Source: Rhodosorus marinus (taxonomy: Eukaryota; Rhodophyta; Stylonematophyceae; Stylonematales; Stylonemataceae). From it: 64,000 nucleotides of DNA. Each line of letters begins with the position of its first letter. The stretch's first letter is position 1. Shown here piece after piece: positions 32,905-43,094 of this stretch. The position numbers were made by a program, and so were the translations under genes. The stretch is from contig JAMWBK010000004.1 of the NCBI GenBank assembly GCA_029953675.1, positions 1,302,001 through 1,366,000 of the forward strand, given 5' to 3'. A model generated the notes under the pieces. It was given only the letters and a program-made list of their open reading frames with translations. It did no database searches and was not told the origin of the DNA.

Positions 32905-35900
32905 CTAAACCAACTTTGAATACGAGGATGGGGCAAATCTGCGCTGCAAGCACTTTCCGAGGTAAATTGGCACACAAGAAACTAGCGTGACGATCAGTAC
33001 CCTGAGCAGGAAGTTCCATGAGAAAACTACCGACCGGTCGAACACAGTTGGCAGTACTAGGACGCAAATCAGATAGCAGACCATGCCTGCATACAAAGAA
33101 CACATGAACAATTGTAAGCAAGAAAACCAAATACCTACCAGTGTCAGTTGAAACCCTTGGGCAGAACGTACTGAAAGCTTCCGCCAAGATCATCAGGTAA
33201 TGCCACTTGTGAATCTCCGCAGCGATCATGATCAGCTCCGTGAAGACAAGTGCAGAAAACGAGATTGCTGATAGATGCATCGTCGTGAAGTAGTGGTCGT
33301 CCCACAGAACAAATATGGATATAACCTGTTGGATTCATTCAAGCCTAGTTCGTGAGCAACTTTCACCGCAACACAGCACTCGCTGCACAGCTCGCAGTGC
33401 TTCTGGGGTCATACCATAATAACGGTCCCCTGATACACGGACTTGAAAACCCACGTAAGGAACGACTTTGTGTTCAGGCTGCGACCCTTGCGCAGTTCGC
33501 GATACAGCTCCGGGTATGTATCAGCAACCCACTGCACAAGGCCATGGGGAACAAAAAAGTACGAGGTTTAGAAGTGAGAAATGCGCGCTGGCTATGATGC
33601 AGGCGAGAGTCGGGAACCGCGATAGGTCATGGGCTTACCTCGCTTATATCCTCGTCAAGGACAAGACTAAAAACTGGGAGCATGGTAAAGAGCGTGGCGT
33701 ACCCAACTTGAATCCAACTATTGTACACCGCAACAGCCGCATAATAGTACATAGCACAATGAACCTGCGCACAGGAATTTGGATAACGAAACTCAAATAC
33801 TTTAGCTTGTCCAGGGTGGGGATCCGCGTGAAGCAAGGACCAACTTACGATTTGAATTGTAGCAATGATGAGTCCACGATGCACAATGAACTGGGACAAT
33901 CTCGCCGCCCGCTTGTACGAATTTCTCCCATGCCAAAGGAGGAGACGGTTGAGGTGCGAAAAAGTAAGGATTGAAAAGTCCGCTGCGAGAGATGCTTGCT
34001 GCCCTTCCTTTCCCGGAATGCCAATCCCAACATTTGCCCTTTGAATCATGGAGACGTCGTTGCCCCCGTCCCCAATAGCCGCGACACGTTTGTTCATTTG
34101 GTTCTGGACCAGCCTGGCGATTGCTGCTTTTTGAGTGGGCGAACATCGGCAAGCAACTGCGGAAGACGCGCGACACATTAGCTCCATGAACTCGTGGGGG
34201 TAGTTGTCAAGCATAATCTGAAGCGAGCTGCCGTCAACCACCACGACATCTTCCCCATTCCTCCTTCGCAGGGCGTTCAACCTCTTCGACGCGTCCGCAA
34301 CGGACGCGAGTCCGGTGATTGTGAAGAACTGTTGGCTTCTCTCCGCTAGTCTCGAGCTCACCGCAATGCATACCGCCGTCTCGACCTGGTATTGAAAACA
34401 TGTGACACGGATTAGCAACATATTTTCCCGCCATTCGAACTTGCAGCGGAGCTCATCGACGCTAGCAATCTAGAGCGAGCTCCTTGTTGACACTTTTTCC
34501 TCTACCCGGTCGAGCCTCATACCTTGTCACCGGTCAACATCCAGATTCGAATACCCGCGTGCCTGAGCTTCTCCAAACTTTCCCGCACGTTGTCTTGCAG
34601 CTTGTCTTCTACACCAGTCAATCCGACGAGTTCCAACGCACGCTCTATGCTACTCTGCGCAGCAGCCATTGCCTCCTTTCGATTATGCCTCTGCGTTCGA
34701 GCCTCAGTCCACATATCCTCAAAGGTACGGAAGGTTTCCTCGTCGAGTGTTCTCTTCCCGTAGACAAGTGTCCTCAGTCCCTATTTCAAAGCGAAGAATG
34801 TCATTGAGGATTCACGAGCGATTGAGACACAGATGCTGGCATGCATGGACGTCCATTTCAGACACTTACGTCTCTGGCAAGGTTTCCGCACTCCTCATCG
34901 AGCCAGTCGTTGTACTTGACGATCTTAGCCATAATCGAATCCGCACCCTTCACGTAGAACTGTATTTGCCGTGAGTGGCTTTCCCGGACGATGATGCCCA
35001 TGCGCTTTGCCTCTGACGTGAACGGAAACTCGTACAAGATCTCGTAAATGACTTCATTCCCCGTCGGAGTACGCAATCGAATGGTATTCTGCGTTCGCTC
35101 CAGGAGAACGATGCCAACAGACTCCACAAACCTGACGAGCGCTATCTCATCCGGGGACTAAGTTGGGTTTTCCAAATACGAAGCGCAAGCGGACAGGTTT
35201 CAGAGACTCTTGCAAATTCCCGTGAAGCGTAAAATCAAGGAGGCCCCGAACTACTCACAGACGCCTGCATCGTTCTCTGGCCGTGCTCCTCTGCGGGTGT
35301 TACATTGTGCGCAATAGCAATAGCCAACAGTACGTCTCTGACTGCATTCTGTATCCTTCGCTGAGGATTTGCACGTCTACCAGCCGCCTCTTCGCTGAGA
35401 TAAGGCGTAACGTCCACCGAAGAAGGCTCAATGCGCCTACTAGGAGCTCCACCGTCACCTCCAAAGGCGGCTTGTGCGATGGAAGCGAGTTCACCTTCGT
35501 TCTCCCTTCCGAACAAAGCCAGGCCGATATGGAGTTTCTTCATCTCCATATCGTTCTGGGTCAGAGTTCCCGTCTTATCCGATAGGAGATAATCTACGCG
35601 ACCAAGCTCCTCCGGCAGATTGGACGACCTAGATTCGGTAGTCAACATGATCCACACATGGGTCTTCTAAGAAGCGGTTCTGGTCTTGTCCTGAAGAGGT
35701 AGCAGTGGTGGGCAACAATCACCTGACTAGACAACCGGGCATCTTTGCCTCGTCGTGTTGCATAAAATACGAGTAGACGACCCTGGCCAAGTCCAGATTC
35801 ACCCTCATCGCGAGAGGAATCATATAGGCGAGTAGGAGGAAGTAGCGCAGGAAGTAAATGCCAAAGTTGGGGTAGAATCCCCGAAGACAGGCTAACGTGA

Positions 35901-37639
35901 ACGAAAAGCCGATAAGCAGCATGAACAGAAGTTTAGACATGAAATTGACCTCCAGATCCAGTGTGCCGACTTTCGATCCCGGTTGAGACGTGTTCAGCAC
36001 TGCTCGCGTCTCTGGTCCGGTATAGACAACCATGCAGATCACCGTGCCAGATGCGACGACGGTATTCATCCACAGAGTGTTCTCCAAAGTCAACGGCTCT
36101 ACGTCGCTGTTCGCCTACGACAAGATAAAACAGGAGCCTTGAGATGAACGTACGATAACACTTGTACTCCTATGCCGCCCTAGTGGACGTTAGTGGCGGC
36201 GTCCTTACCGCATAAAAGTTGCCTGTGAAGTCATAGATCTCCTTGTGTGGTTTCTCCACATACACTGAACCACCACAATAGACAACGTCGACATCGTGAT
36301 CCAACTTTCGAGTAGCGTTTACAGCGCGGCGGACCTTCCAATCCGTTTCACCGTCCAACTGGTCGGTCCTAATAAAGACTGACTCACTCACATCTTCAGA
36401 TTGCCCACAAACCCTTAACAAAACACAATCCGCTGGCACTCTCTCATCACAATCTTCGTCAACAGAAGAAAAAGAAAACCATGCGCATTCAGTGGTATTC
36501 AATTGGACCCAACATTTGGAAGAAATCTGGCCACAGACGGGGCCCAGGATACGGAGATTCGATCGAGACTTGATCCAATCTCCCTCCTCTGAAACGATGC
36601 TTACCCAGTTGAAGAACATCTCCGACGCAAATATCTCGACTTCTAACTTTCACTTTCTTTACAAATCCATCGCTGATAGATGAAATGTGCTCTTCGGTTC
36701 TCTCATACACAGCATCTTCCGACTTAACCAACAGTGTATACTCGTAGCTGTTCACCTGGACGAGAGACAGGCGAGTCGAATCCAGATCCATCAGTCAGAA
36801 TGCGTCGGGAGGATAGGGTTGGTCGAGTACTCCTGATACCTGACGATCACGCTTGATACGAAGCAGTTCATCACTTGCTTCTTTGGCCATTGAAGCGAGT
36901 ACAACAAAGGATAGTGGGCCCATGTATGTCCATACAAATCCAACGCGGAGGAGTGGGATGAACTGGGAGATGGCTATCATGAGGTAAAACATGTTGTAGA
37001 ACATTGAAAACTGTTGAATCAAGACCTTGGGAAGGAAGCTCAGAAGCTGCGTGATTACGAAACACAAGACCGGGCTCAGTTCTGGTTCACTTCCTTCGCC
37101 TTGAGATAGTCAGGTAGTCACTTACTGAATACTTTTGGTTGCATATCGCGTTACTTCCACGTCGACGATATGTATTCCACTGTCCTCTTCTCCTCATCCA
37201 TCTCCTCCGGCCCTCAAGTGGACGACCGGCGTCGTCGAGAACATTTTCCGTCCCCAGCTGAACGAAAAATTTGCACAGATAAACAGGTATGAACGAACTC
37301 ATGAGCATTCGTCTTCCGAGTCAAAAAAAGCGACGATGAAACCGAGAAGTGGATACGTACGTGGATCGTTCTAGCCTTCAGATTCTTCTTTATCTTAAAC
37401 AGCGCCTTCAACCTGGTCGACCATTTCACGCCTGCCCGTGGCTGCCAGTAACGAAAGCAAGTAATTTTCAGAATAATCTGCACTAATAATGCTAACACTC
37501 ATACAGCACATCCTACCATTCTACTACTTTCCTGCATCTCATCCTCCCATCGGAGCTCCTCCTCAAGATGCTCCCTTTCGACTGATGAAGCAGACGCCGT
37601 GCTGGGACTTCTTGGGTGTCCATATCTTCTCAAACCCAT
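32905..37639 (-). CDS. NEO1: P4-ATPase phospholipid flippase, NEO1/ATP9 type
   Basis: Fifteen predicted exons: 37639-37517, 37441-37361, 37257-37126, 37046-36840, 36755-36605, 36453-36209, 36114-35723, 35628-35259, 35157-34870, 34780-34523, 34385-33849, 33764-33639, 33531-33415, 33325-33172, 33086-32905. They give 1120 residues. NEO1/ATP9 flippases move aminophospholipids to the cytosolic leaflet in Golgi/endosomes and, unlike other P4-ATPases, need no CDC50 subunit. Seen: NQKYS then [13 protein letters not shown] (TM1-2), the DGET dephosphorylation motif at 265-268, [10 protein letters not shown] with the phosphorylated Asp about 461, QASSPDE, the GDGGND hinge at 854-859 and the terminal [11 protein letters not shown], which matches the ATP9 C-terminus. 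All introns are GT-AG and in phase. The second exon start is the least certain, since two acceptors fit. Confidence 0.9.
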
Positions 37640-38059
37640 AGAGCAAAACAGCGAACAGAAACGAAGCAAAACCCACTCTTCTTTCAACAACCAGCCAGTC
37701 AAAAAAAAACACAAAAACAAAGGAGACCGGAAAACACAGCAAAAAGCAACTCCTACCTCGCGCGAAGATCCCGCATTCCGGCGGAGGATCAAAAGCATTA
37801 ACTAGAACGAAATTAATCTCTACCCCTTCCTTTCCAACCATCAAGACTAAACAAAAAAAATGTTGTTCGGCCTTCCAAATCCATAGACCTCAACCACACT
37901 AGCATAAATAGCTTTGTCAACAACCAGCAGTCCCTGAATCTCATGACCATAAACAGCACTAGCACTGACCCATCAACACTGTCGCTTATCAGACCAATCC
38001 ATAAATCCAGAAAGGCACAAGATCCATTAATTATCCATACAAACCAAGGTTTTCTTAAG
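37640..38059. other. Upstream region of the flippase
   Basis: About 420 bases between the flippase start and the first tRNA. A/T-rich, no gene seen. It probably carries the flippase promoter and leader. Confidence 0.4.
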
Positions 38060-38130
38060 ACACTCATGGTCTAAGGGTATGATTCGAGCCTTCCAAGCTC
38101 GCGACCCGGGTTCGAGTCCCGGTGGGTGTA
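38060..38130 (+). tRNA. tRNA-Gly (anticodon UCC), copy 1
   Basis: 71 nt. The acceptor stem ACACTCA pairs with TGGGTGT (one G-T), followed by U8-G9. The anticodon stem CGAGC/GCTCG encloses the loop CTTCCAA with anticodon TCC. The T arm is CCGGG-TTCGAGT-CCCGG, with discriminator A. The internal B box GGTTCGAGTCC is intact. A Pol III stop TTTT lies at 38138-38141. No intron. A1-U72 in place of G1-C72 is slightly unusual for tRNA-Gly. Confidence 0.88.
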
Positions 38131-38246
38131 CGGGTTATTTTGGGTCGTTTTGGAGCTTTTTCTCTGTATATTGATATTGAAAAGGATATTCAAGAAATTC
38201 CATGAAATTACTATATATAATAATGAAGTGTCATAACACGATGAAG

Positions 38247-38317
38247 ACACTCATGGTCTAAGGGTATGATTCGAGCCTTCCAAGCTCGCGACCCGGGTTC
38301 GAGTCCCGGTGGGTGTA
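38247..38317 (+). tRNA. tRNA-Gly (anticodon UCC), copy 2
   Basis: Identical over all 71 nt to the copy 187 bases upstream, with its own TTTT stop at 38325-38328. The flanks differ beyond a shared AAG immediately 5', so the duplication is not a fresh long tandem repeat. Either the gene itself is conserved or the flanks have diverged. Confidence 0.88.
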
Positions 38318-38968
38318 CGGATTGTTTTGTTGCATGTTTTGTTGATCCGGGTGCTGTTGGATGAGGAAATGGGAGCATCTTATTGTCACATGTGCGTTTC
38401 TTTTATCTGTTTTTATTACGCTCTGGATGATACATTGGATGACAATTCATACGCTTATCATTGGAAAAGCGATGCCTTCGCCCTGACGCATCAACTACCC
38501 AGATTCTTCGGGATGCTCCTTAGCATCCCGAAGAATCTGGTTAGTAGCACCCTCACCCACAGTCTCTATACCACAAATCGAGCTCAGGCAAAAAGGAGGC
38601 TCCTTCGTGCAGGTGAGCCCCAGTACTGCTCTTTCAGCAAGATTCGCACTCCCGCTGGGGAGCTTCAAAAGTTCTTGGCAAAGGAGCAAACTTGTCATTC
38701 GCTTGTCCAGAAGTTTTCTTTTAACTATTTCTCTCTTTCTCTTCAGTTAGGCAACTCTACCCATTCATGGACAACCTCTTGCTCTACGGTTTGTGTCATC
38801 GGAGGTGGTAAACTCTTTTAAATCAGTCTTAGTACGCAATGTGCAATAGATCGGTCATCTCAAATCGCTTCCATCTGAAATCTTCAGAAACCCATCTTCA
38901 TGCTTTGGACGTTATGCTCAACTCGTTTTGCGAAGGTTGAAGCAATCACGGCAAGGATTTTTAGGGTA
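38318..38968. other. Intergenic with a perfect hairpin
   Basis: About 650 bases between tRNA copy 2 and the COA3-like gene. The only clear structure is the 19-bp stem at 38499-38540. Long frames here lack any domain and read through the hairpin, so they are not annotated. Confidence 0.45.
38499..38540. repeat. Perfect 19-bp stem, 4-nt loop
   Basis: The left arm 38499-38517 begins CCAGATTCTTCGGGATGCT. The loop CCTT is 38518-38521, and the right arm 38522-38540 is its exact complement. No U-run follows, so it is not an obvious Pol III or intrinsic terminator. Confidence 0.9.
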
Positions 38969-39498
38969 TTACTCCTCTGCTAGCTGTGTCTCCGGCCTTG
39001 AGTCAGATGGCGGCAGCGGCTCCTAGAACAGGTCAACAGGTCAACAGGTTAACAAGTCAACAGGATATCACAATGGCAAGTTGGAAGATTGCGGCCACTG
39101 GCTTAGAAACCAAAAAAAAACTGTTCTGGCGGTTGGACTACGACTTACCACGTTCTCGAGTACATTGCCGATCGTGTTCACCTGATACTGCAGACAGAAA
39201 AGAAACAGCATTTACAAATGTCAAAACTCGGGGCGATCAATCCGCGGCGACGTTCATGAAGCCTGGGTTAAATCTAGATCTCCTCGCCTACCTTGTAACG
39301 AAGCCCACCATACACACTGCAGACAAACAGCCCGAGCACTCCTAGAAAGACGAAATTATTTCGTCTTCTTTTCGAGAGTATTCGTTTGCTGTTTAATTCC
39401 CGCTCCCTCAATTCCGCCTGGTTTTCTCTCATTCTAGCAAGGAGAACACCATAATCGGTAGATGCCCTTCCGTGAGGCCCTTTCTTCCGAACAGACAT
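38969..39498 (-). CDS. COA3: COA3-like cytochrome c oxidase assembly protein
   Basis: Three exons (39498-39292, 39187-39149, 39022-38969) encode 99 residues. The N-terminus is basic (MSVRKKGPHGRAST), followed by a charged helix (LLARMRENQAELRERELN). A single membrane span (NNFVFLGVLGLFVCSVYGGL) comes next, then a short acidic tail ending PETQLAEE. Size, basic-helix-TM-acidic-tail order and the R/K-RNN entry to the membrane span resemble COA3 (CCDC56), an inner mitochondrial membrane chaperone of COX1. Reading straight through the first donor would end the protein after about 74 residues (KVGEEI). The spliced form fits the family better. Intron 2 holds four copies of a 9-base AGGTCAACA-like repeat (39030-39063). 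Other small TM proteins remain possible. Confidence 0.55.
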
Positions 39499-39894
39499 TA
39501 TGAATCAAGAGACCAAAGGTACTCCTCTCAACAACCTACTCGTTCAATTCTAAACTCTTGCAATCATCCACATCCGAAAATCCACCTCAACCTGTCCGCC
39601 CACATCCCTGAAGTAAACTGGAACAATTCTGGAATCCTTACTCCACCTTCACAGAATGTAATCTGCAAGAGACGAGACGGCCGTTGCATCGGGTTAACCA
39701 TCAACGCGTGGTGGTGGGCTGCGACCTCATGTGAAGGTTTCCATTCGATGGGTCTGCTCCATCTCATTGTTTTCATTTCAGATGGAAACAGAGTCATATC
39801 TACTACTGGAATTCCTAGATTGTTAGGCGCGACGACAGTTAGGCCGTTTCTGTTTGACAAGATGAACGGGGAAAGCCTTTGGATGTGGTCTATC

Positions 39895-40610
39895 TTATCT
39901 CGTTTTGTGCCTCCCGTGTTCGAGTAGATAGGCGACGGTGGAAACCTTGACATTCACAGCAAGAGTCTGTCCGTCCGCCTCAACTGTGATTATTGCAAGC
40001 TATGTCATACGTGAAGAGGCCAAGGTGGAAGGGTACTTCTGCCTTTGTTCCAGGATTTTTGAGTTTGGTCCACCACAAAGGAAACTGCATCCGCGTTTCT
40101 TCCAACTAGCTCTCAGAGGCGTGGTTGCTAAGCTTCAAGGCTTGCCCAGTTCTCACAGAACAAGGCAAAGTCGCGAGCTTGTTTCCGCCTCGAAACCTAG
40201 TGAAGGACCGCTCCTGCCGGAAAACATACTTCAACGGTTGCCGTTGTTTTTTGGAGGCCAACTCTCTTTAGTTTGGGAGTTGCCTCAACATGCCTCAACA
40301 TGCCTCAACAAACCTCAACAAACCTCAGTGAATGCTGCTCCAAACTGGTTCGGCTGCTGGACGACTAAGGAAAGGTGACAGCTAGATTAGGCTTTGCTTC
40401 TTCGTCGTAGGTCAAACTGTGACCGCTCTGTCCTCGTGGTAGAGCTCGTTGGTGGCGGTTGGTCGGACACAGTGAACTCTGGCACAGCTTAGTGAAGAAT
40501 TCAAGGTGGGTTTTTAATGAACAAGACGTACGCGATTTTAGAAACGGCGTTAGCAACAAACAAAAATAGGAAAAAACAAAAAAAAAGCAAAGCATGTGAC
40601 GCCGCGCCAT
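39895..40610 (-). CDS. Small spliced gene, unknown, hydrophobic N-terminus
   Basis: A four-exon model (40610-40532, 40364-40324, 40213-40157, 39999-39895) gives 93 residues. Exon 1 encodes MARRHMLC then a hydrophobic run (FFFVFSYFCLLLTPFL), resembling a signal peptide or anchor. The rest contains TRFRGGNKLATLPCS and ITVEADGQTLAVNVKVS and ends YLLEHGRHKTR. All three introns have GT-AG ends, and the phases (1, 0, 0) keep one frame although no single unspliced frame covers it. I do not recognise the protein. It lies on the same strand between GBSS and the COA3-like gene. Intron 2 begins inside the 10-bp CCTCAACATG/CCTCAACAAA minisatellite, so the exon 2 donor may be affected by repeat number. 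Confidence 0.42.
40281..40328. repeat. 10-bp minisatellite
   Basis: Nearly five tandem units: TGCCTCAACA three times, AACCTCAACA, then AACCTCAG. It covers the 5' end of intron 2 of the small gene on the minus strand. Confidence 0.85.
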
Positions 40611-40841
40611 AGACAGGTTATATTCGAGGGCAATACACTGTGCAAGATGTGTTTCAAGTGGGTCTTCCTCTTTTGGCATATTCTGCATCCATCCATGACG
40701 ATAAAAAACAAGGTTGAAACAGAGGCCTTCCAAAATTATGGCAAGGCCAAGAACGAATTTCATAGAATTTAATTTCTCTTTCAGCTCTCGTATCCTGATT
40801 GTGAACGCGACATATCAGCTCGACCATACGACCATGTGAGC

Positions 40842-43094
40842 TTACGCTCCGTGTCCCGTCTTGGAGTTTACTGGAGTCGGCCGGTGGTGCGCCGACGCCT
40901 GTGAAAGGGACCCGGTAGCACCGTTATGTGAATCATTGCGAGGCTTAGGGGCGGAGTCAATTCGAGTGCCCGCCGGACTCTGCTTCGACGCATAGTTTGT
41001 GCCAACATTATTCTGGCGGTTGACGCTAGTCTGCACAGGCTTCGCGCCGTCGATCTTCTTGAAGATTCCAACAAACTTCTCCTGGTCCTTGGACTGTGCA
41101 CCGGTTGATCCTCGTGATCCCGACCCGGACGAAGGCTGAGGCGCGTAACCACCAGTCGAAGCTTGAACGAAGGTCTGCTGATTGCTGCCTCCCTGCCCAC
41201 CTGCTCCGCCACGGATGTCGTATTTAACAGTCGAGATCGGTCCTCCCGGAGGAACCTTCGATCCAGGCATAACCGACAAATTGCCAGTTCCACCTCCCCT
41301 GTCCTTGCCCATTTGGATTCCTTGATCGACCGAAATCGAATTCTTGGACCACGGATACGGGATATTCCCGGCAGTTACTCCAGCTTGCATGGAAGAAGCG
41401 ACACCACCGTTCCTAGCACCCCGCACGAGCTGAGCTTCCGACTTTGTGATCTCGCCAGGCACAGAGATTACATTCTTTATCTCCGTCTCGTAATCCTGAA
41501 CACCCTGGGTCCAAGTCATGTCCAGGTTCATGCCAGCCTTCTGCATCCTCTTGAACTTCTCCGTCCCGTAGTCTCCAACGGCAGTCCTTATTCCCCTGAT
41601 AATGCCGCCAACGCCCTGCTCGAGCTTTGCAGCACCGAGAGGCTGTCCAGGGTATTCCTCAGTAGGGATCGGGTCAAGGAGATATCCGGTAACACCATCT
41701 ACGACGGAATCCCTAAGTCCACCCGTGTCTGTCACTATTGGAACACATCCGTAGCGCATGGCATGCAACTGAACCAAACCACATGGCTCAAACCTTGACG
41801 GCATCGCCATGAAGTCCGCGGCAGCGACGAGCTTGTGCTCCATGGCTTCGCTGAACTTGGTCACTCCAGCAATGCGTGTCGGGTCCATGGCCTCGATCTC
41901 CTTCACTCTGCGCATCATGTGCGCCTGGCCCGTTCCCAGAAGGACGAACTGAACGTCAGGCAGGGAATCAATCAGTTCAGGAATGGCCTCCATCAACAGG
42001 TCGATACCCTTCTGCGGGTCGAGGCGTCCAACAAATCCTATCAACGGAGCATCCGGATCCACCTTGAGTCCCAGCTCAGCCTGAAGCTTGGCCTTGAGCT
42101 TGCGCTTCATAATCCAGGCAGTGGCCGCGTCATAGCCATTCACCAGGAACTTGTCGTCCATTGGGTTCCACTTCACCATGTCCATGCCGTTGACGATTCC
42201 AATAATGCCCTTCGCACGAATAATATCATCCAATTCAACTCCAAGCTTCTTGCCGCTCATCACCTCCTCAGCGAACGACGGGGAGACGGTCAGTAGTCGG
42301 TCTGAATGAATGAATCCGGCCTTAAGAATGTTAATCATTCTCATGGGAGCTTCAGTGATGACGGGCTGATCGGTTTCCCCGTCGAGCGGCGGAGAGCAGA
42401 AACACGACTCAAACGCGAGGTCTTCAAAGAACTCTTTCGGCAGATTCAGATCGTCAAAGTACTCCACAGGGTAGCGCCCCTGGAAGACGATGTTGTGAAG
42501 AATAAACATCGTCTTTGCATTGTTGAAGAGGCCCCTCGGACGGTAATACGCCTTCATGTACAACGGCAGCAGGGCTGCATGCCAGTCATTCGGGACAAAG
42601 AGAACATCTGACCCGTATGGATATCCACCGAGGTGCAACTTAAGGCACGCCTCCATTGCTGCTTGGCACAGAATCGAGAAGCGCATCGGACCATCGGGAA
42701 AGTCAACTCCTGCCTTTGGTCCGTAGATCTTTGATCCAGAGTAACCCCAAATCTTCTCCAAGAAGCTGGGATGGTCCACGAAGACACGATCAACTCCATT
42801 GTGATAGCAATGGAAAAACGAAACCCTCTCCTTCCTGTTCTTTCCGACAGTGATGTTAATATTGACTGAAGTATCCCATCCCTCGGCATACTGATCATAC
42901 CTCGGGGTGATGCTCATTACTCGATGACCCCTGGCTGCGAGCTCCATTGGAAGATCTCTCATGACATCTCCCAGACCTCCAGTCTTCGCCCATGGTGATA
43001 CTTCTGCTCCAACAAACACAATACTCAGCTTCTGCTCACCAAGAGGATACTTATCAGCCTCTCCAGGGGCCGGTAACCCGTTCCTCCTCGTCAT
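40842..43094 (-). CDS. GBSS: Granule-bound starch synthase, cytosolic type (GT5)
   Basis: A single 750-codon exon. It transfers glucose from a nucleotide sugar to alpha-1,4-glucan (amylose of floridean starch). Residues 22-545 form a full GT5/GT-B enzyme: KTGGLGDV at 37-44 (donor binding), the VPNDWHAALLP region at 167-177, a second half starting at VNGMD (301), FVGRLDPQKG at 354-363, and the C-terminal signature PSRFEPCGL at 432-440 with TDTGGLRDS at 455-463. The protein begins MTRRNGLPAPGEADKYPLGE and then the first strand, leaving no room for a transit peptide. That agrees with red-algal starch being made in the cytosol. About 200 residues of Gly/Ser/Gln-rich tail follow the catalytic domain. 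Such a tail is not typical of plant GBSS and may bind granules or be a linker. Confidence 0.93.
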   Translation of the reverse strand: MTRRNGLPAPGEADKYPLGEQKLSIVFVGAEVSPWAKTGGLGDVMRDLPMELAARGHRVMSITPRYDQYAEGWDTSVNINITVGKNRKERVSFFHCYHNGVDRVFVDHPSFLEKIWGYSGSKIYGPKAGVDFPDGPMRFSILCQAAMEACLKLHLGGYPYGSDVLFVPNDWHAALLPLYMKAYYRPRGLFNNAKTMFILHNIVFQGRYPVEYFDDLNLPKEFFEDLAFESCFCSPPLDGETDQPVITEAPMRMINILKAGFIHSDRLLTVSPSFAEEVMSGKKLGVELDDIIRAKGIIGIVNGMDMVKWNPMDDKFLVNGYDAATAWIMKRKLKAKLQAELGLKVDPDAPLIGFVGRLDPQKGIDLLMEAIPELIDSLPDVQFVLLGTGQAHMMRRVKEIEAMDPTRIAGVTKFSEAMEHKLVAAADFMAMPSRFEPCGLVQLHAMRYGCVPIVTDTGGLRDSVVDGVTGYLLDPIPTEEYPGQPLGAAKLEQGVGGIIRGIRTAVGDYGTEKFKRMQKAGMNLDMTWTQGVQDYETEIKNVISVPGEITKSEAQLVRGARNGGVASSMQAGVTAGNIPYPWSKNSISVDQGIQMGKDRGGGTGNLSVMPGSKVPPGGPISTVKYDIRGGAGGQGGSNQQTFVQASTGGYAPQPSSGSGSRGSTGAQSKDQEKFVGIFKKIDGAKPVQTSVNRQNNVGTNYASKQSPAGTRIDSAPKPRNDSHNGATGSLSQASAHHRPTPVNSKTGHGA

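Noticed and set aside
38309-38821. 170-codon plus-strand frame after tRNA copy 2
   Set aside because: Begins with GTG at the tRNA end, crosses the perfect hairpin, and shows no domain; likely chance.
39472-39953. Long overlapping frames on both strands (151 and 129 codons)
   Set aside because: They contradict each other and overlap the 3' end of the better supported spliced gene at 39895-40610; no recognisable domain.
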